Positions 33,530 through 44,400 of a stretch of DNA of 64,000 nucleotides are shown here, piece by piece. The stretch is from contig NC_081410.1 in assembly GCF_030272615.1 (NCBI RefSeq), positions 501,418,442 to 501,482,441 on the forward strand. The letters are read 5' to 3'. The position numbers and the translations under genes are program-made. The DNA is from Cryptomeria japonica. Lineage: Eukaryota > Streptophyta > Pinopsida > Cupressales > Cupressaceae. The notes beneath the pieces are model-generated. The model was not told the DNA's origin and ran no database searches. It saw nothing but the letters and a program-made list of their open reading frames with translations. How positions within the stretch are numbered: position 1 is the stretch's first letter; every line of letters starts with the position of its first letter.

Positions 33530-34400
33530 GTAAGACCTAAATATTATTTCATAATAGGTGGACTATTATGTCATATTTAAGACCTATTATTACATAATAG
33601 ACCTCCTAATATCACATGTAATAGGTCCTAATATCTGCATAATATAGGTCTTAAGGGGACTCTTGAGTATAATGTGAAATGTTTTTGCATATGTTCAGTC
33701 ATATAAATAGAACCTATTATGACATAATAGGTTCTAAATTTATGTCATATTTAAGACCTATAATCACATAATAAGTCCTAATATCACATAATATGCCTTA
33801 TTATTAATTAACATGACCACGTATGCAAAAAAATTTCACATTAATATACTTTACTCCCCTTAAGACAAATAATTTATGTGATAGTAAAGGACCTATCACA
33901 TGCAATTAAGTAGGTCTTAAATATGATATAAGTTAGAACCTATTATGACATAATAGGTCTTATTAATTATGACTTAATACATGACCACGTATGCAAAAAC
34001 ATTTCACATTATACTTGACCCCTTTTAAGACCTATATTATGCAAATATTAAGACCTATTATGTATGTGATATTAGGACCTAAATTATGCGATAATAGGTC
34101 ATTTATTTATCACATGTACATAATAGGCCCTAATATCTCATAAATATAAGTCTTAAGGCCCGAACTCAAGTATATAATGCGAAATGTTTTTGCATACCGG
34201 GTCATGTTATTAAGTCACAATAAGACCTATTATGTCATAATAGGTTCTATTATGTCATATTTAAGATAGGTATTATCGCATATAATAGGTCTTAATATCA
34301 CATAATAGGTCCTGGTATCACATAATAGGTCTTAGTATCACATAATATATGTTTTAAGGAGACTCAAGTATAATGTGAAATATTTTGCATACACTTGAAA
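33530..34400. repeat. Right array: TAATAGGTC/AAGACCTATTA repeats
   Basis: Dense, degenerate repeats of cataataggtcctaatatc and its reverse complement, with larger blocks ending ttaaggggactc followed by tataatgtgaaatgtttttg. These larger blocks occur near 33650 and 34150 in one orientation and near 33990 in the other. The mixed orientation mirrors the left array. Shared CTTAAGGGG wording links it to the left array's CCTAAGGGGTCA. Confidence 0.75.
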
Positions 34401-34872
34401 ACAAAGAAGACATAATGTTTGTTTGTTTGAAAGTGTTTGATTGTTTTGATCATGCAAGCACAAATCCTAGGGCTGGACGATATAATAGTTGTTGAATCTC
34501 ACTTGGGGGGTTACCTCAAGCTACGCAATTCAGAGTGGATACTTAGGTGCTTGACCCCACTGGCTCCCCTCCATCACTCACTTCTCCGGGGTAGCCAAGC
34601 ACCAGTCCCCACGAAAAATCCCTATGGAAAACTTTGTTTCTCTACTAAGAACCGTAAGAATGTGAGCTGCTTCAGAGGGCTGACCTCATGCGCCAACAAC
34701 TAGAAGGTTTTTGGCTTCTAACACAAAAGGTAGCTAGTAAGGGCATCTGTTCAGGTGGCTATAATCGGCAACATGTTACACTCCGTTAAATGGAAGGCCT
34801 TCCAACCTATAGAGGTTGCACTCTATAGGGTTTATGGGGAGTCATAACATCATTATAGCAGCATGTAAATTA
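34401..34872. other. Unassigned sequence between DNA transposon and Copia
   Basis: More GC-balanced than its neighbours, with an 88-codon plus-strand frame at 34437-34703 that shows no recognisable domain. It contains the sequence where the Copia 3' LTR is truncated at its right edge. Confidence 0.4.
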
Positions 34873-35425
34873 CAAAACATGCCGGCCTTAGACCAAACAA
34901 ATAATATCCAACACATAAGACATCCTAGAAACACATCAAGAGGTCCAATCCACATGTTACATTAAGTTGAACTATAACCTAGATCAACTGGGACCCAATA
35001 TAGGTCCACACGCTAAAGCAATGATCTTTATCTGCCAAGTCTCAAACATGATCACCAACAACATCTTGAATCTCCACCAGAAGCTGCACCAACACCACTT
35101 ATGCATATCATCAAATATCTTCATCAAAAGCTCTGCCAGTGAAACCCTCGTCGGAACCACAAGCCAAGCTTCCAAGCAAGCAGGATAGCATCCGATCACC
35201 AGACCAAAACCAACTTATGAAATATGAACACGAGTATCATGAATAAGGCAATTCCATAACCAAACCATACCGGAGCCTACCCGATTATGCCGGATCCAAA
35301 CCAACCAGAAACCACTCAACCTACTGGGACCAGAAGGGTGTCGGTAAAGCATCCAAACATCTAGTTTTGACATCAATGAAAAAACATCAGTGCAACATAC
35401 AATCAATTCCTCCAAATGGCTAATG
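34873..35425 (-). repeat. Copia 3' LTR, truncated
   Basis: It matches the first 550 bp of the 5' LTR (for example 34876-34922 against 40679-40725, and the block at 34940-35000 against 40744-40808). The match ends near 34873. The expected TG start is mutated (CATTAGCCAT instead of TGTTGGCCAT on the minus strand). Confidence 0.85.
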
Positions 35426-35439
35426 ATCTCCCCCTTTGG
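35426..35439 (-). promoter_or_regulatory. Copia polypurine tract
   Basis: On the minus strand CAAAGGGGGAGAT lies immediately before the 3' LTR, the usual plus-strand primer position. Confidence 0.75.
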
Positions 35440-35935
35440 TATTGATGGAAACACTAGATGTGAAAAACATCTAAGTACCAAGAAATGCCAAACAAGTCTC
35501 CCTCAATGAAAGACAACCAACAATCTCCCACATACAGATGTAGAAATGAAGTTCTGAAACAAAGACCAAACTCCCCCTATGAATGATATCTCTGTAAAGC
35601 TCTGAATTATACATATATCTCTCCCCCTAATGTATACAACTCCTTAAGTTTTTCTTTTTCACATCAATATCTCTCCCCCTTTGACATCAATGCCAAAAAT
35701 TTGACAAAAATATCAAAGAAAAAACATAAACCATTTAATCACAAAGCTGACTACTCCTTCTGAGCAGTAACATCCCCACATCAGTGTCAGAATGAATAAT
35801 ATCTCTGATAATACATGCTAGACTAATGCCAAAACGCATCAATCAAGTCTCTACCGGAGGGGCAAAAACTCCCAATCTATCTCTAAAGTACTCAAATGAT
35901 TCCTTAGGCAAAGGTTTAGTGAAGATATATGCAAT

Positions 35936-36290
35936 CTACTCTTTAGTGTTCACATAAACCAATCTAACTTCATTTTCTTCCACCTTTTCCTTCAAAACGT
36001 TGTACTTGATAGATATGCACTTTGTCTTAGAGTGAAATACTGGATTCTTTGATATATCAATAGCAACAAAGTTATCACAGTGAATAACTACCAGTTCATT
36101 ACAATCCACCTTTATATCCTTCAACATTTGCTTCATCCATAGAACTTGTGTACAGTTAGTAGCAACAACAACATACTCAGCTTCAACAGTAGATAAAGAG
36201 GTACATGACTATATCTCCAGCCCAATCTGCATCTGTATATGCACATAATGTAAAGTCATCATTTTTAGGGTACTATAAACCATATTCTGA
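35936..36290 (-). pseudogene. Copia RNase H, decayed
   Basis: The C-terminal half is readable as VDCNELVVIHCDNFVAIDIS, NPVFHSKTKCISIKYNVLKE and EVRLVYVNTKE, the usual end of Copia RNase H with the conserved HSKTKHI-like motif altered. Upstream, 36137-36290 is shifted (YVVVATNCTQVLWMK-like wording on the minus strand). Confidence 0.75.
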
Positions 36291-36319
36291 TGTACCTTGT
36301 AAGTACCTAAAAATCCTTT

Positions 36320-37411
36320 TCACCGCACTCTCATGATTTTCTCTAAGATCACTCTGAAATCTTGATATAATAAAACATCATTCATTATGCCAAGCCTAGT
36401 CCAAGTCAAATAAAGCATACCTCCAATCATATATTTGTATCTTGTAAGATTTACTGATGCAGAAACATCTTTTCTTGCAGTCAATTTCTCACTTGTAACC
36501 ATAGGAGTACTTACCGGTTTAGAATCTCCCATACCAAATTTCTTCAACAATTCCCTAGCATACTTAGTTTGACAGATGAAAATACCTTTGTCAATTTGAG
36601 TAATCTGCAAAACTAATAAAAATTTCATTTCCCCAATCATAGACATTTCAAATTCTTTCTCCATATTCTTAGAAAATTCCATGCATAACTTATCTTCACC
36701 TCCAAAAATAATGTCATCAACAAATACTTCAATAATTAGTATATAATCATCAGTGATCTTATAATATAAATTACTGTTAGCATTACTCTTGGTAAAACCA
36801 AGCTTCAAAAGATATTTATCTAACCTTGTATACCAAGCTCTAGGTGCTTGTTTCAATCCATATAAAGTTTTCCTTAACCTGCAAACCATGTTTGTATCAT
36901 CTGATAGTGAAAAACCATTAGGTTTCTCAATATAAACTTCCTCATCAAGATCCCCATTCAAAAATGCACACTTAACATCTATCTGATAAACCTTGTAGTT
37001 ATTGTGGGCAGCATAGGCAAGCAATAATCTTAGAGCTTCAATCCTAGCAATAGGTGCAAAAGTCTCTCCATAATCAATTCCTTCCTTCTGTGAATATTGT
37101 TTACAAACCAATCTAGCCTTATTCCTTACAACTTGACCATCCTCATTCAATTTATTCCTAAAATCCCATTTAGTTCGGATAACATTCTTATTTTTAGGCC
37201 GAGGAACCAAAGTCCATGTGTTATTTTTCTCATTCTGATCTAACTCTTCTTCCATAGCTTTCAACCAATATTCATCTTTACATGCCTCAATTAATGATAT
37301 TGGTTCAACTTGAGAAATTAAAAATACTTCATTAGTTGTCAGTCTTCTTCTTGTCATTACTCCATCTTTCTTATCCCCAATGATCTGATCTTTTGAATGA
37401 TTCAATCTCAC
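36320..37411 (-). pseudogene. Copia reverse transcriptase
   Basis: A 363-codon open frame with all polymerase blocks: KAMEEELDQNEKNNTWTLVP, KWDFRNKLNEDGQVVRNKAR, YSQKEGIDYGETFAPIARIE, YQIDVKCAFLNGDLDEEVYI, LYGLKQAPRAWYTRLDKYLL, and the active site EVFVDDIIFGG (FVDD in place of the usual YVDD). The frame ends where the RNase H region begins. It is the best-preserved part of this element. Confidence 0.9.
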
Positions 37412-38400
37412 ATACCTAGGAGTGTTTTGACTCTCTGTTCCTCTTCCTGGTTCTTTAGTTACTGTAGAATTTTCTGATATTGTTGGAGTAATTGGTTCAA
37501 CACTCTATTCCGATAAAGGTGCTACCAGTTTAGATATAATTATTTCCACCGCCGATTCCTTCTCATAAACTCTGATTTGACCTCTATTCAACTCGTCCAC
37601 TTTAACATAAGAACTTTCCATAATTCTCTGCAATCTTGTGTTATAACATCTATATGCCTTGCTTTCATTAGAATAACCAAGAAATATGCCTTCATCACAT
37701 CTAGGATCAAATTTGCCAATGATATCATCTCTCCTGATATAACATTTACTACCAAAGATTCTGAAATACTTAACTATAGGTGTTGCAAACCATAATTCAT
37801 AAGGTGTCTTACCGGTTTCTCCTTTGATATGTACTCTGTTGAATGTATAAACCGCTGTTCTTAGTGCTTCTCTCTAGTAGATATGAGGTAGACTAGCTTC
37901 CATCATCATTGTTCTAGCAACATCCAAGATAGTTTTGTTCTTCCTTTCCACAAATCCATTATGTTGAGGAGTCCGAGGAGCAGAAAATTATCTTCTTATA
38001 CCATGCTTCTCACAAAAGTTATTAAACTCACCAAATGTGAATTCTCCACCATGATCTGACCTCAAACATTTAATCTTCAAACTTGTCTCAATTTCCACTT
38101 TAGCCTTAAAGATTTTAAACTTTTCAAATGCTTCAGATTTTTCCCTTAGAAAAGTAACCCACATCATTCCAGAATAATCATCAATGATTAGCATGAAATA
38201 TCTATCACCTTGAAAACTTTTAACTCTACTAGGGCCACACAGCTCAGTATGAATAAGATCAAGAACATCATTAGATTTGTCATGTATACTCCTAAAAGAG
38301 GTTCTGACATATTTACCCATTTGACATTCTTTACAATTCAATCAAAATTCACATGACACAACCTTTTATGCCATAGCCAACTCTCATCAATTTGTGCAAT
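37412..38400 (-). pseudogene. Copia integrase
   Basis: The N-terminal zinc and core part is open at 38341-37988: CKECQMGKYVRTSF, LDLIHTELCGPSRVKSFQGD, LIIDDYSGMMWVTFLREKSE, LRSDHGGEFTFGEFNNFCEK. The Glu-containing NGFVERKN-type region and the C-terminal part follow at about 37960-37600 in other frames. DDE residues remain recognisable. Confidence 0.85.
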
Positions 38401-38511
38401 CAAACATGTCTTCTCACCGAAATTCAGATGAAATATATTACCTTTTGTCTGTGTACCGGTTGCAATCTCCAAACCAGATCTGGTAATGATTTTACATTTT
38501 CCATCCTTGAA

Positions 38512-38790
38512 CTATAATTGAAATCCCATATCCACCAATTGTCCTACACTCAAAAGATTATGCCTTAAACCTTCAATATAATAAACATTGTCAGTATTGT
38601 TCTTGCCATCCAATGATATAGTTCCTTTTCCTTTGATCATACATTCTTTGCCATCTCCAAATCTAACCAGACTGCCATCAAATTCTTGCAAAGATAGAAA
38701 ATTCCCTTTATCTCCAGTCATATGATGTGAACAACCACTATCAATTACCCATTCATCCTTGTCTTCAATATTAGCAGCAAGTGCCTTCTC
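38512..38790 (-). pseudogene. Copia protease
   Basis: The minus strand reads a SGCSHHMTGDKGNFLSL region that contains the start of the shown frame, then VRFGDGKECMIKGKGTISLD and LRHNLLSVGQLVDMGFQL. This is the pepsin-type retroviral-like protease with DSGCSHHMT active-site context, matching the Copia family. Confidence 0.82.
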
Positions 38791-39021
38791 TTAAGGTACA
38801 TTCTCTTCCAGTGCCAGAACACCTTCCTCGATAGCCATAAATACCCATTCCTTCCCATTGTTGGAACCACTAGCAGCTTCTTCTGCCGGTTCATCATCAG
38901 AATCAATAATGCCTTCCTCATCCACTATGTAGCATGATTTATCTCTGTTTTTCCTGTACTTGTACTTGTTCTGATATCCAAGGTTAGGCTTAAAAGATCT
39001 TCTAACTCTTTCTTCAAATCT

Positions 39022-39930
39022 TCAATTCCTTTCAGGACATCTAGATGAAAAATGACCAATCTTATTACATGCAAAACATTTAAAAGGTGCTTTTCCTTCA
39101 TACTTACTTCCTACCAGTCCTTTAGGTACTTTTCTAGCAAATAGTGCTTCAGGTTGCTCAAACTCATCATCTTCTCTCTTCATATCATTCAATTCCTTCG
39201 CATATAAAGCTTTCCAATCTTTCTTTCTAGTTGCTGATGGAGATGCATGAAAAGTAGGTTCAGTCTTCACAACTCCAGAAGGTCCAAATTCTTCAAGCTC
39301 AAAACCAGATAATTTCCCAACCAAGGTATCTCTGTTGACATATGTATTAGCCATTGTTCTCAACTCATTAATAGTAGTAGCTTGAATTTTGTAAGCCAGT
39401 GGTAGGACTCTTAAAACTTTAGAAATAATTTCATCTTCACTTAGAGTTCCACCACAACATTGAATTCCCATAACAATCTCATTTACCCTTTCCATGAATG
39501 CAGTAATCCTTTCATCTTCTTCCATCTTCAAGTTTTCATATCTCATCTGGTAACCATCAAGTTTAGCAATCTTCACTGTAGGGTCACCTTCATTAAGAGT
39601 CTCCAATTTATCCCATATAACCTTTCCAAATGATTTATCGGTCAATCCCATTATTTGCTGATCAGAAAGTGCACACAAGAGGGCTTATCTTGCTCTACAA
39701 TCATTCTCAAGCTCCTTATCCAGGTTTTCCCGAGGAGGATTGCCATATGCCAGATTATGAGGTGTAACACCATTCTATGTGATCTCCCAAATCTCCTTGC
39801 CAAGACATCTCAGATGAGTCTCCATCCGAATCTTCCATATTGTGTAATTTGTTATATCAAGCCTAGGGATATCTCTTCGAAAGATAGCTCCAAATGAACT
39901 GGATGAACTTGAACTGTTAGTCACCATAGG
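39022..39930 (-). pseudogene. Copia gag
   Basis: The frame at 39678-39022 holds DKSFGKVIWDKLETLNEGDP, FMERVNEIVMGIQCCGG, ISKVLRVLPLAYKIQATTIN, a lysine/acid-rich linker and the CCHC knuckle CFACNKIGHFSSRC near 39040-39085. The N-terminal portion (39680-39930) is in another frame; on the minus strand it begins near the primer site. Confidence 0.85.
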
Positions 39931-39967
39931 ATCTTTCTCAAGCAGTTAATATTTCTGCAAAGAGGAC

Positions 39968-39985
39968 CAAATCTCTGATACCAAT
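39968..39985 (-). promoter_or_regulatory. Copia primer-binding site
   Basis: The minus strand reads TTGGTATCAGAGATTTGG directly after the LTR end CTAACA, matching initiator tRNA-Met. Confidence 0.85.
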
Positions 39986-41230
39986 TGTTAGACAGTTCAA
40001 ATAACCAGAAGACAACTGAGAGGGGGGGGGGGTGAATCAGTTGTCACATATTACCAGAACATTTAGCAATTAAAACTTTAATATCGGAACCCAAAACATT
40101 AATATCAGAATGCTTAAACCAAATACCAGAATAACAGTTAAACTAATTAAGCATAAACAATAATCACAGAATAAATACCATCCACATGACACCAAGATTT
40201 ATACATGGAAAACCTAGTAAAGGGAAAAACCACAGTGAAAAGCTACCCACAGTCAGATAATACTTTTGCAGTAAGTATGTGAATTACAATTGAGGGGCCT
40301 GTACTTGTAGGAAGGCCAACATCCTAGAGCGCACTTCTCATCACAAAAGGAGTCTCACTGACTACATATAAATCCAGACTACAATCTAGAAGAAGTGTTT
40401 GAACTACAAAGATAACATCTCCTATGCCTGAGTACAGTTCTGGTTAAGCTCAATAGTAGAGGACTAAATCCTCTTACATAAACCCAATTCGATCTCCAAT
40501 GATTGACCAAATCCTAAGCCTGAATGATATTACATTATTTGCACAGTACATATCCATATCCATTCCCTGACCTTATACCTATGATGATCTACAATGAGAT
40601 CTTACATCATATATATACAAACCCTCAACCATAAACAATCAGGTCGACCACCAGACAATAAACCAAATACATAAATACAAAACATGTCAGCCTTAGACCA
40701 AACAAATAATATCCAGCACATAAGACATCTCGAAAATACATCGAGAGGTCCAATCCACATGTTACATTAAGCCGGACCATAACCTAGATCAACCGGGACC
40801 CAATATAGGTCCACACGCTAAAGAAATGATCTTTATCTACCAAGTCTCAAATATGATCACCAACAACATCTTGAATCTCCACCAGAAGCTGCACCAACAC
40901 CACTTATGCATATCATCAAAGATCTTCATCAAAAGCTCTGTCGGTGAAACCCTTGCCGAAACCACAAGCCAAGCTTCCAAGCAAGAAGGATAACATCCGA
41001 TCACCAGATCAAAACCAACTTACTGAATATGAACATGAGTATTATGAATAAACCAATTCCATAACCAAACCATACCGGAGCCTACTGGATTATGCCAGAT
41101 CCAAACCAACTAGAAACCAATCAACCTACTGGGACTAGAAGGGTGCTGGTAAAGCATCCAAACAACTAGTGTTGACATCAATGACAAAACATCAGTGCAA
41201 CATATAATCAATTCTTCCAAATGGCCAACA
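39986..41230 (-). repeat. Copia 5' LTR
   Basis: 1245 bp with intact ends on the minus strand (TGTTGGCCAT at 41230, GTCTAACA at 39986). A run of ten G on the plus strand at 40022-40031 corresponds to the C-run that Copia LTRs of this kind carry near their 3' end. The same C-run feature is present in the solo LTR at 54862-55830. Confidence 0.88.
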
Positions 41231-41430
41231 GTAACACCCGTTGCTTGCAACTTTTGTCACAAACACACTTATTTATAGTGGCTTGGAAGAGCTTGGCTTT
41301 AGCTTGTTACCACTTTGGGTCGTTCTCTCTCACCAAGCCTTAAGGGCTTCTCAGGAGGCAGACCCCTTTCTAAGGATAAAACAAAAAGAGCCTATTGCTA
41401 AAGACACAAAAGACAAGTTTGTTAATTTTA
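41231..41430 (+). repeat. Inverted repeat, left arm
   Basis: After the first few bases, this stretch matches the reverse complement of 50190-50375 at roughly 80 percent by eye. Shared words include ttttgtcacaaacacat, ttggctttagcttgttacca, gccttaagggcttctc and ggag. The Copia lies directly against its outer edge, so the original left extent is unknown. Confidence 0.75.
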
Positions 41431-44400
41431 GAGTTCCAATTGAAGTGTTTGCTAAACTATAAAGACACATAGTTTCAAAATCTAAATTAAATTATATATT
41501 TATGGACTATCTAAATTAAATTATAAATGGGAAAGAGAGGTGTCCTAAAGATTGAAAATTTAAATTAAAACCATGATCTATCATAAATGGACTTAAGGGG
41601 GGAGAGAAAATGTCAATTACACAACAAACAAGTTAATGGAATTTGAAATGCAAATACACATATTATTTCAAATTAAAGCATAATTATTTTTAATTAAAAC
41701 GAGATTATTTTTAATCCTACTATTTCCAATTGATTTAATAAAAATAACATCATTTAGAATTAATTAAGATAGAATTATTATATAAATTAAATTAATATTA
41801 TTTAAAATAATTTTAATAAAAATATTAGATAAAAAATATTTAACCAATACTAACAAATAAACACAATTTTCAGTACATAATACATATAAAATTAAATAGA
41901 AATAAAAACAAAAATACATACTTGCATCATGATATCTTTGCCTTCTTTGTTCTCGATATCTTTGTTCCGTTTCGGGAGAATAATTCCTTGAAGTCTTATT
42001 TTGCGTTCTCTTCTTGTTCCCCATGTTTTTAAAATAACCTTCAAATATCAAATTATTGCCCTCAAAATAACTTTCAAATGTCTTCTTTCATCCAAAAATG
42101 CAAATTGTTTTAATCATTTGTGTGTAAAAAAATGAAAAAAATTATGTATATTTGTATGATTGTACAATTTTTTATTTTTTTTTGGGTTGGCTAGGGTTCG
42201 AACGAACACCAATAGTTACAAAAGGTCGGGTTTGTTCAAACTCGACCGTTACATGAAAGTTGGCATCATTATTTTTCCCAGGGGGTTCCAAGGGGTTTGA
42301 TCAGACCTCCTTCACTCGAACCACTATTCGTTCGAACCCCCCTTTTTAGAGATCTCTCCTCAATTTTTTCAGAGTTCTGAGAAACTTTTGCCTTCGGACC
42401 TCTAGTTCAAGGCACAAATGAAAGAATTTTGATAACCCAAATATATAAGATGGTAGTGCTTGGAGCAAGCTTTCCAACGAGTATAATTTTATTACATTGT
42501 GAATTTATTATGTTCTCACTTTTTTAATTTTATGGAATATTGGTTTTTCACCAAACATGAACTTCTCTATTCAACGCATTGGGAAAAATAGGAAACTAAT
42601 TCAAAAATTTTTTGAAAAAAATCTATGCCCCAGGTATTGATGCTTTCTTTCTAACAAAAAAATAATTTGAATTTCTATATATATAGAACAAGTTATGTGT
42701 TCAAACTTAAACCTATGTCTGAATTATAACTAGTCGGACTTCAAAACTTAATAAAATGAAAAATATTCAACATATCACAATTAAACCAACAACAAGCCTT
42801 GGATATTGATGTTACAAACCAAAATTCGAAATAATTGAGTTTTTATCATTTATAGAAAAAAAAAAGTTATGCGTTTCGGGAGGCACATCACTCTTAAAAA
42901 ATGTAGTTTGCTGTAAAAAACTAGTTTTCGAGGGAGATGGAAAAATTAAAAAAAAAATCTGAAAAATATATATCTAGAATTTATAGACAAAATGCTACAA
43001 ATCACTAATTTACATCATCTTCAAATTCTTAATAGTTTAAAATTTATAGTTTTCGAAAGTTGAAGATTATTTTAAAAATGTTCATCTCAGTGTCAAAAGT
43101 GGCAAAAAAGTGGGAACCATTATTGTGAGTTCACCCAGCCACTGCGTCCGCCTAGTACATAGGAACAAATACTGAATACATAGCTCACTCCAATGGTAAA
43201 CCAAACAAGCATTAACACCAACAGTATAAATCCCCCCATAATGCTGACAAGGGAGAGGTATGATAGGTAAACTGAATCTGAAAGCCATAATGTAGTGCAT
43301 GAAGAAGAACCAAGAACATCTGACTGTGAAGACATGAAAGTACAAGCAAATACAAAGGGTGTGCAAACGAAGGCACACACGCATGAGAAAGGTATGAAGG
43401 CAAACAAAAGAAAACATCAAACCCCCATGGAACTTTATATCATAGTGCGAGTACAATAAGGCACAAAACTGATGTGCAAGATCCCATAATTCATGTGCAA
43501 TACAAAGACACTTTATCTCATTGCGATTACAAAATCATAAGTGCTTATAATGAAAGCTCAGAATGTCAAAAAAAGACATAAGATTGGAAATACATGAAGA
43601 ACAACCAAAACAAGTCATCCCACACAAACGAGAAGTTTCCATGACGTCATATGTCCAAGTAATTCACCAGAATGTGAAAACACAAAAAACTGAATAAAAT
43701 GTACCTAGAGTAAAATCTAGAAAAAGTGCATGGATGGTTGTGAAGAGCTCCGAAACACTGTCCCAACACCGCTAGAATCGCAAAAAATGGAGAAATTGGT
43801 GAAAAGATACAATCTCAAAACTGAAAGCAACACCTTTGAATTCAAATGGGTGTAGAATGCACCAACAGAAAAACTAGGTGATTAAATCCACATATCTGGA
43901 AATTAAACGAAACCAGATTTCTGACGATATCTTGTTTGTCAAAAAACAATATCGTATGCCCAAGTTATGGCCAAAGGAAAAAAAAAACCCCTCTTTTAGG
44001 ACACAAAGAGGGTCACAGGGGGCCATGCAAGTCATCCCTACCGCTGACGTCAACATGACGTAATGCGGACGTCAGCACTGATGCATGGTACTTTTTTTGG
44101 AGAAGGTTTGAAAAAATAACCTTCCTTCAAAAACAAATTTGCAACCCCAAAATATTTTAACAAAAATATTTATGCATGGTGTTTGTTTTTTTTACCAGAT
44201 TTTTTTTGAAAAAATTTCTGATGCAAGTACTGACGTGCATGCAGGAAGTATGACCGTACGTATTTTCATGCCTCGTAAAGCGTGCAAATAAAAAATCACC
44301 AAAAACAAATTTCTGACCTTCGATTTTGACGATTTGACAGGTGATTTAGGGGTTTTTGGGTCTTTTGAGCATGATGGTGACCTATGTTTTGTACCAAAGT

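Larger units (their letters stand above)
24069..34400. mobile_element. Probable DNA transposon with two genes and subterminal repeat arrays
   Basis: The parts are: a left palindromic array (about 24086-25215), CT-rich minisatellite (25250-26540), a plus-strand three-exon gene (26781-28710), an AT-rich spacer, a minus-strand four-exon DDE transposase (30308-33496), and a right array (about 33530-34400). A motif in the spacer (29806-29828) combines wording of both arrays, which supports one family. Subterminal repeat arrays around a transposase plus a second gene resemble the CACTA plan, but the transposase does not look like CACTA. The ends are not defined: no terminal inverted repeat was proven. 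The grouping is inference. Confidence 0.55.
34873..41230 (-). mobile_element. Copia LTR retrotransposon, 3' LTR truncated
   Basis: Reading on the minus strand: 5' LTR (41230-39986), tRNA-Met primer site, gag with zinc knuckle, protease, integrase, reverse transcriptase, RNase H, polypurine tract, then a 3' LTR that stops after 553 of about 1245 bp. The order is Ty1/Copia. Several domains are on separate frames because of stops and frameshifts. The base next to the intact outer end is followed by gtaac, but the partner duplication is lost with the truncated LTR. Confidence 0.9.

Noticed and set aside
24059-34390. TATTTTGCAT present at 24059-24068 and 34381-34390 as a target-site duplication of the DNA transposon
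   Set aside because: The ttttgcat word is common in the Gypsy leader on the left and recurs within the right array itself, so the match can be chance. No inverted ends lie next to it.
43082-43456. Hydrophobic minus-strand frames as a membrane protein gene
   Set aside because: Three overlapping frames of the same stretch are open, no motif is recognised, and there is no start or exon context.
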